Of a stretch of 64,000 nt of DNA, positions 60,837 to 64,000 are shown in pieces. This DNA comes from Thiotrichales bacterium (lineage in GTDB: Bacteria > Pseudomonadota > Gammaproteobacteria > HK1). Numbering within the stretch: the first letter of the stretch is position 1; every line of letters starts with the position of its first letter. The stretch is taken from positions 11,843 through 75,842 of the forward strand of contig JAPOSC010000051.1 in assembly GCA_026709935.1 (NCBI GenBank). The letters run 5' to 3'. Position numbers and translations under genes: made by a program. The notes beneath the pieces were generated by a model. The model saw only the letters and a list, made by a program, of their open reading frames with translations. It ran no database searches and was not told where the DNA came from.

Positions 60837-63191
60837 TCAGGGCTCGCCTCGGCACGGCCGGTCGGGTACGTGCCAGTACCGGCGCCCGATCTCGCGCTCG
60901 ACCCGGATGATCCGCGGCCCACCGGCCACATCGGACTCGACGGTTACCGCGCCGCAGCGTGAGGTCGAGTACGTCGCAATCCCCGCGTCGACATACCGGG
61001 ACACGACTTCGGGATGGGGGAGCCGGAATCGTCCATGCTCGGACGCGCTGAAGATCCCGATCGAGGGGGCGACCGATGCGAGGAACGGCCGGGTCGACGA
61101 CGTCCTGCTGCCGTGATGCGGAACCACGAGGACATCGGCGGCGAGGCGCGGTCCCGAACGCGTGACGAGCGCACGCTCGCTACCACTCTCGATATCCCCG
61201 GTGAGAAGCACGCTGCCGCCGGAGCCTGCGATGCGGATCACGCACGAGTGGGCGTTGTCGAACCCCGTCCGCTCGGGAAACGGATAGAGCACCTCGAAGG
61301 AAATTCCGTCCCAGTTCCACTCCGTGCCTGCCTCGCACGGGAGATCCGGCTCGTGCGGCCCCACCGCGCCGTTCGCGATCGTCACCGGGATGGGGACCGT
61401 CCCGGCGAGTCGCCGGTAGCCTCCGACGTGGTCCGTGTCGCCGTGACTCAGCACCACGCGGTCGATGCTGTCGTGGCCCCGGGCCGCGAGGTACGGCAGC
61501 ACGGCGAGGGCCGCGGCATCGAGACGGCTCCCCACTCGCGGCCCCGTGTCGTAGACCAGCACGCGCCGCGCCGTCTCCACCACCACCGAGAGTCCGTGTC
61601 CCACATCGAGCACCGTCATCCGCCAGGCGCCCTCCTCGACCGGCGCCGGGCGCATCGCGAACATCGGCAGCATCCACACGATACCGAGCCAGCGCGGTGC
61701 GAGGCCCCGCGGCGCAAGCATGATCAGCACCCCCACCACCGCGGCCGCGAGCGGCCAGTTTCCGATTTCGCCCGGCGCGCGCAGCATGACGGCATGCCCG
61801 GCGATCCATTCGATGAGTGGCCACAGCGTGTCGAGCCCCCCGGCCGCGACCGCGAGCAGCAACGCTCCCGCCGGCGGATGCACCGCCCCGGCGAGCAGGC
61901 CCAGAAGAACCACAGGAACAACGATGATGCCGACAAGCGGAATGACGAGCGCATTGACGAAGGGAGACACCACCGACTGCTCGGCGAAGACGGCGAGGGT
62001 CACCGGCGCCAACCCCACCGTGACCGCAATCTGCACCGTGACCACCATGCGCAGCCGGCCGGAGACAGTACGCACATCCAACGCCGGCCGGGTGGCAAGC
62101 GCCATCACGATGGCGGCGACCGCCACGAACGACAGCCAGAAACCCGGAGCTCGCACACTGTGCGGATCGACGACCAGCACCACGATCAGCGCCAGTGCGA
62201 GACTGTGCGAGTGCGGGACGCAGCGCCTTGCCAGGCGCGACGCGAACAGAACCCCCAGCATCAGCAGCGCGCGCTGGGTGGGAAGTGCGAGACCCGCGAG
62301 CAGCGCATAAGCCAGGGCGGCAAGCATCGCCGCAACTCCTGCGAGCTGGGGGGCGGGAACGAGGAGCGCCGCCCGCGGCACCAGCGTCCACACCCGTAGC
62401 GCCAGCCAATACGCGGTGCCCGCCGCCATCCCGACATGCAGGCCCGAGATCGCCATGAGGTGGGCGATGCCGGTCACGCGCAGCGTGCGCCAGCGATCCT
62501 CCGAGAGACCGCTCCGATCGCCAATGGCAAGCGCGCGGACCAGGTCTTCGCTGTCGTACCCGTCGAGCGCGGAACGAATCCACCGCGCCAGATCCGCACG
62601 CACCATGTCCACCCGCGCGAGCGAGAACGCCGGCGCCGAGCCAACGACCTCCCCGGCCCTGACGTAGCCGGTAGCGGCAATGCGATCGGCAAACAGCCGC
62701 CCCTCGTAGTCGGAGCCGCCCGGATTGCGCCATCCCCGCGGCCGGCGAATCCGGACCGTCAGGCGCCACACGGACCCAGGCCAAATGGACCCGGGCCACA
62801 CAGACCTTGGCGACGGAGCCGCCTCCACCCCGTACCACGAGAGCCGCAGCCGTGCCCCGGCAAGGGGCGCGTGGGTGCTGTCGAGCACCCGGAATTCGAA
62901 GCGGGTCCGGCGCGAGTCGACATCGGGAAGACCGCGCACCGTGCCCGTCACCTCGACATCCCGCCCCTCCACTGGCGCCGCCACCGACCCCCACGCTCCC
63001 ATCTGCATGTGCGCGACGAAAGCCGCCCAGAAATATCCGGCGGCAAGAGCAAGCAGCGGGGCCACCCGGACCCGCACGAAAATGAGTGCCACCAGGACGG
63101 GCAGCAGTGCGCACCACATCGCGTCGGGCAGCACCGGCTCGTTCTCCAGCACCGCCACCCCGGTCACGAAAAGGCAAGCGATCAGCAGCAC
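60837..63191 (-). CDS. comEC: ComEC/Rec2 family DNA internalization channel
   Basis: Inner-membrane protein that moves single-stranded DNA into the cytosol in natural transformation. The 784-residue product has an N-terminal OB-like domain, the Competence domain (LRVTGIAHLMAISGLHVGMA) with many membrane segments and a C-terminal metallo-beta-lactamase-like domain (VLDVGHGLSVVVE, VLSHGDTDHVGG, DVLVVPHHGSRTSS). A short tandem repeat encodes WPGSIWPGSVW near residue 133. It lies upstream of exbBD, as in many gammaproteobacteria. Confidence 0.93.
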   Translation of the reverse strand: MLLIACLFVTGVAVLENEPVLPDAMWCALLPVLVALIFVRVRVAPLLALAAGYFWAAFVAHMQMGAWGSVAAPVEGRDVEVTGTVRGLPDVDSRRTRFEFRVLDSTHAPLAGARLRLSWYGVEAAPSPRSVWPGSIWPGSVWRLTVRIRRPRGWRNPGGSDYEGRLFADRIAATGYVRAGEVVGSAPAFSLARVDMVRADLARWIRSALDGYDSEDLVRALAIGDRSGLSEDRWRTLRVTGIAHLMAISGLHVGMAAGTAYWLALRVWTLVPRAALLVPAPQLAGVAAMLAALAYALLAGLALPTQRALLMLGVLFASRLARRCVPHSHSLALALIVVLVVDPHSVRAPGFWLSFVAVAAIVMALATRPALDVRTVSGRLRMVVTVQIAVTVGLAPVTLAVFAEQSVVSPFVNALVIPLVGIIVVPVVLLGLLAGAVHPPAGALLLAVAAGGLDTLWPLIEWIAGHAVMLRAPGEIGNWPLAAAVVGVLIMLAPRGLAPRWLGIVWMLPMFAMRPAPVEEGAWRMTVLDVGHGLSVVVETARRVLVYDTGPRVGSRLDAAALAVLPYLAARGHDSIDRVVLSHGDTDHVGGYRRLAGTVPIPVTIANGAVGPHEPDLPCEAGTEWNWDGISFEVLYPFPERTGFDNAHSCVIRIAGSGGSVLLTGDIESGSERALVTRSGPRLAADVLVVPHHGSRTSSTRPFLASVAPSIGIFSASEHGRFRLPHPEVVSRYVDAGIATYSTSRCGAVTVESDVAGGPRIIRVEREIGRRYWHVPDRPCRGEP

Positions 63192-63379
63192 GGAGGACTC
63201 ACGGAAACGGGTTCATCGGAAGGGTGCGAAGGAGATCGGCAACTCGTGGACGCCAATGGCGAGACATGGATAATGCCCTTCTCGCAACCGCGTGCCGTCA
63301 GCCTGGGGAGCTCGTACATAGAGGCCGAGAACCCGTCGATTGTGGGATTCGAGCCCGGTGCCGGTACGAGACGAGGACG

Positions 63380-63988
63380 ATGAGACGGCTGCTGCGCAGA
63401 ATGATCCCCGGGACGCGCGCGCTTCGCAGGCACCCGGTCCTGCATCGCATCTTCGGCCGAACGCTCTTCGACCCCGAGCTGTGGCACCTCGGCCGCAGCT
63501 CGGTGGCGCGAGCTGTCTCTCTCGGCCTGTTCATGGCCTGGACGCCCGTGCCCTTTCAGATGGTTCTCGCCGCCGGGGCCGCGCTCGTGGCGCGCTGCAA
63601 CCTTCCGGTCGCGGTCGCGATGGTGTGGGCGAGCAACCCGGTAACGGTGGCGCCGATGTTCTACGCGGCCCACGAACTCGGGGCGTGGATACTCGACCGA
63701 CCGCCCGGAGACTTCCGGATCGAAGTGTCGCTGCGCTGGCTATTCGAGGGACTCGGCAAGGTGTGGGAGCCGCTGCTTCTCGGATGCTTCATGCTTGGCC
63801 TGGCCTCGGCGCTCCTCGGGCAGATCCTGATCCGGCTCGTATGGCGCGCTCACACCATGGCCTCGTGGCGCGAACGCCGCATCCGACGGCGCCGACGCCG
63901 CGACTCGGCCGGATCCGGCTCTCCCGCCGCCGGCATACCCCCGCCAGCGCCGGTGAGGAATCCCGGGAAGCGCGGTCCGAAGCTCTGA
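63380..63988 (+). CDS. DUF2062 membrane protein
   Basis: A 202-residue protein from ATG 63380 with a basic N-terminus (MRRLLRRMIPGTRALRRHP), then DPELWHLGRSSVARAVSLGL and two to four membrane segments (FMAWTPVPFQMVLAAGAALV; WASNPVTVAPMFYAAHEL), typical of DUF2062. Function unknown. It is divergent from comEC; DUF2062 genes next to comEC are common in gammaproteobacteria. The stop lies 12 bases from the window end. Confidence 0.88.
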   Translation: MRRLLRRMIPGTRALRRHPVLHRIFGRTLFDPELWHLGRSSVARAVSLGLFMAWTPVPFQMVLAAGAALVARCNLPVAVAMVWASNPVTVAPMFYAAHELGAWILDRPPGDFRIEVSLRWLFEGLGKVWEPLLLGCFMLGLASALLGQILIRLVWRAHTMASWRERRIRRRRRRDSAGSGSPAAGIPPPAPVRNPGKRGPKL

Positions 63989-64000
63989 CGAGATTCGTAT

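Overview
This 64 kb window is GC-rich chromosomal DNA from a gammaproteobacterium. I infer this from gene orders typical of that class: trxB-(DUF482)-aat-bpt-infA, divergent ftsK-lolA-rarA-serS, hslVU-DUF971-ubiE-ubiJ-ubiB, xerC next to dapF, exbBD-lpxK-kdsB beside comEC, and yibN-gpsA. The cell is Gram-negative: it makes Kdo and lipid A (waaA, kdkA, kdsB, lpxK), sorts lipoproteins (lolA), uses ubiquinone (ubiB, ubiE, ubiJ) and makes meso-diaminopimelate (dapF). I could not settle genus or order. No rRNA, CRISPR array, transposase or integrase was seen. The first ~120 bases look like a degraded contig end with long C runs.

Layout. 1-6.7 kb: an LPS core locus with a truncated family-25 glycosyltransferase, waaA, an AT-rich island of sugar-modifying genes (methyltransferase, two GT-A type transferases, a KpsC-like protein) and the Kdo kinase kdkA. 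6.7-10 kb: accessory genes, namely a DUF4143 ATPase, a RES/Xre toxin-antitoxin pair, and a DUF3108 exported protein whose N-terminus carries a DUF433 antitoxin motif. 10.3-13.8 kb: molybdenum-hydroxylase maturation genes (split XdhC, a molybdopterin-binding/nucleotidyltransferase fusion, a U-type Fe-S scaffold) without any hydroxylase. 14-37.6 kb: housekeeping genes (pyk, dsbC, cysS, gpsA, yibN, envC, ctpA, the ubi genes, hslVU, xerC, dapF, nth, metG), interrupted by a large ACP/fatty-acyl-AMP-ligase/acyltransferase fusion next to gpsA and an orphan soluble RnfB. 37.7-44.7 kb: a LysR regulator and a divergent urea/amide-type ABC transporter plus amidase, ending 11 bases from the 3' end of a tRNA-Ser gene; its urtD-like ATPase gene is frameshifted. 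45.3-64 kb: yccA, serS, rarA, lolA, ftsK, trxB, a DUF482 protein, aat, bpt, infA, a phosphatase, kdsB, lpxK, exbD, exbB, comEC and a DUF2062 protein.

How they fit together. KdsB activates Kdo, LpxK makes lipid IVA, WaaA joins Kdo to it and KdkA phosphorylates that Kdo; the AT-rich genes probably decorate the outer core or a Kdo-containing glycan. GpsA makes glycerol-3-phosphate, the substrate class of the acyltransferase end of the neighbouring fusion. The transporter probably imports a small amide or urea-like compound that the amidase hydrolyses. The strongest candidates for unusual biology are the ACP-FAAL-acyltransferase fusion, the DUF433/DUF3108 junction, the Mo-maturation cluster with its own Fe-S scaffold, and the tRNA-abutting amide cluster with a broken ATPase gene.
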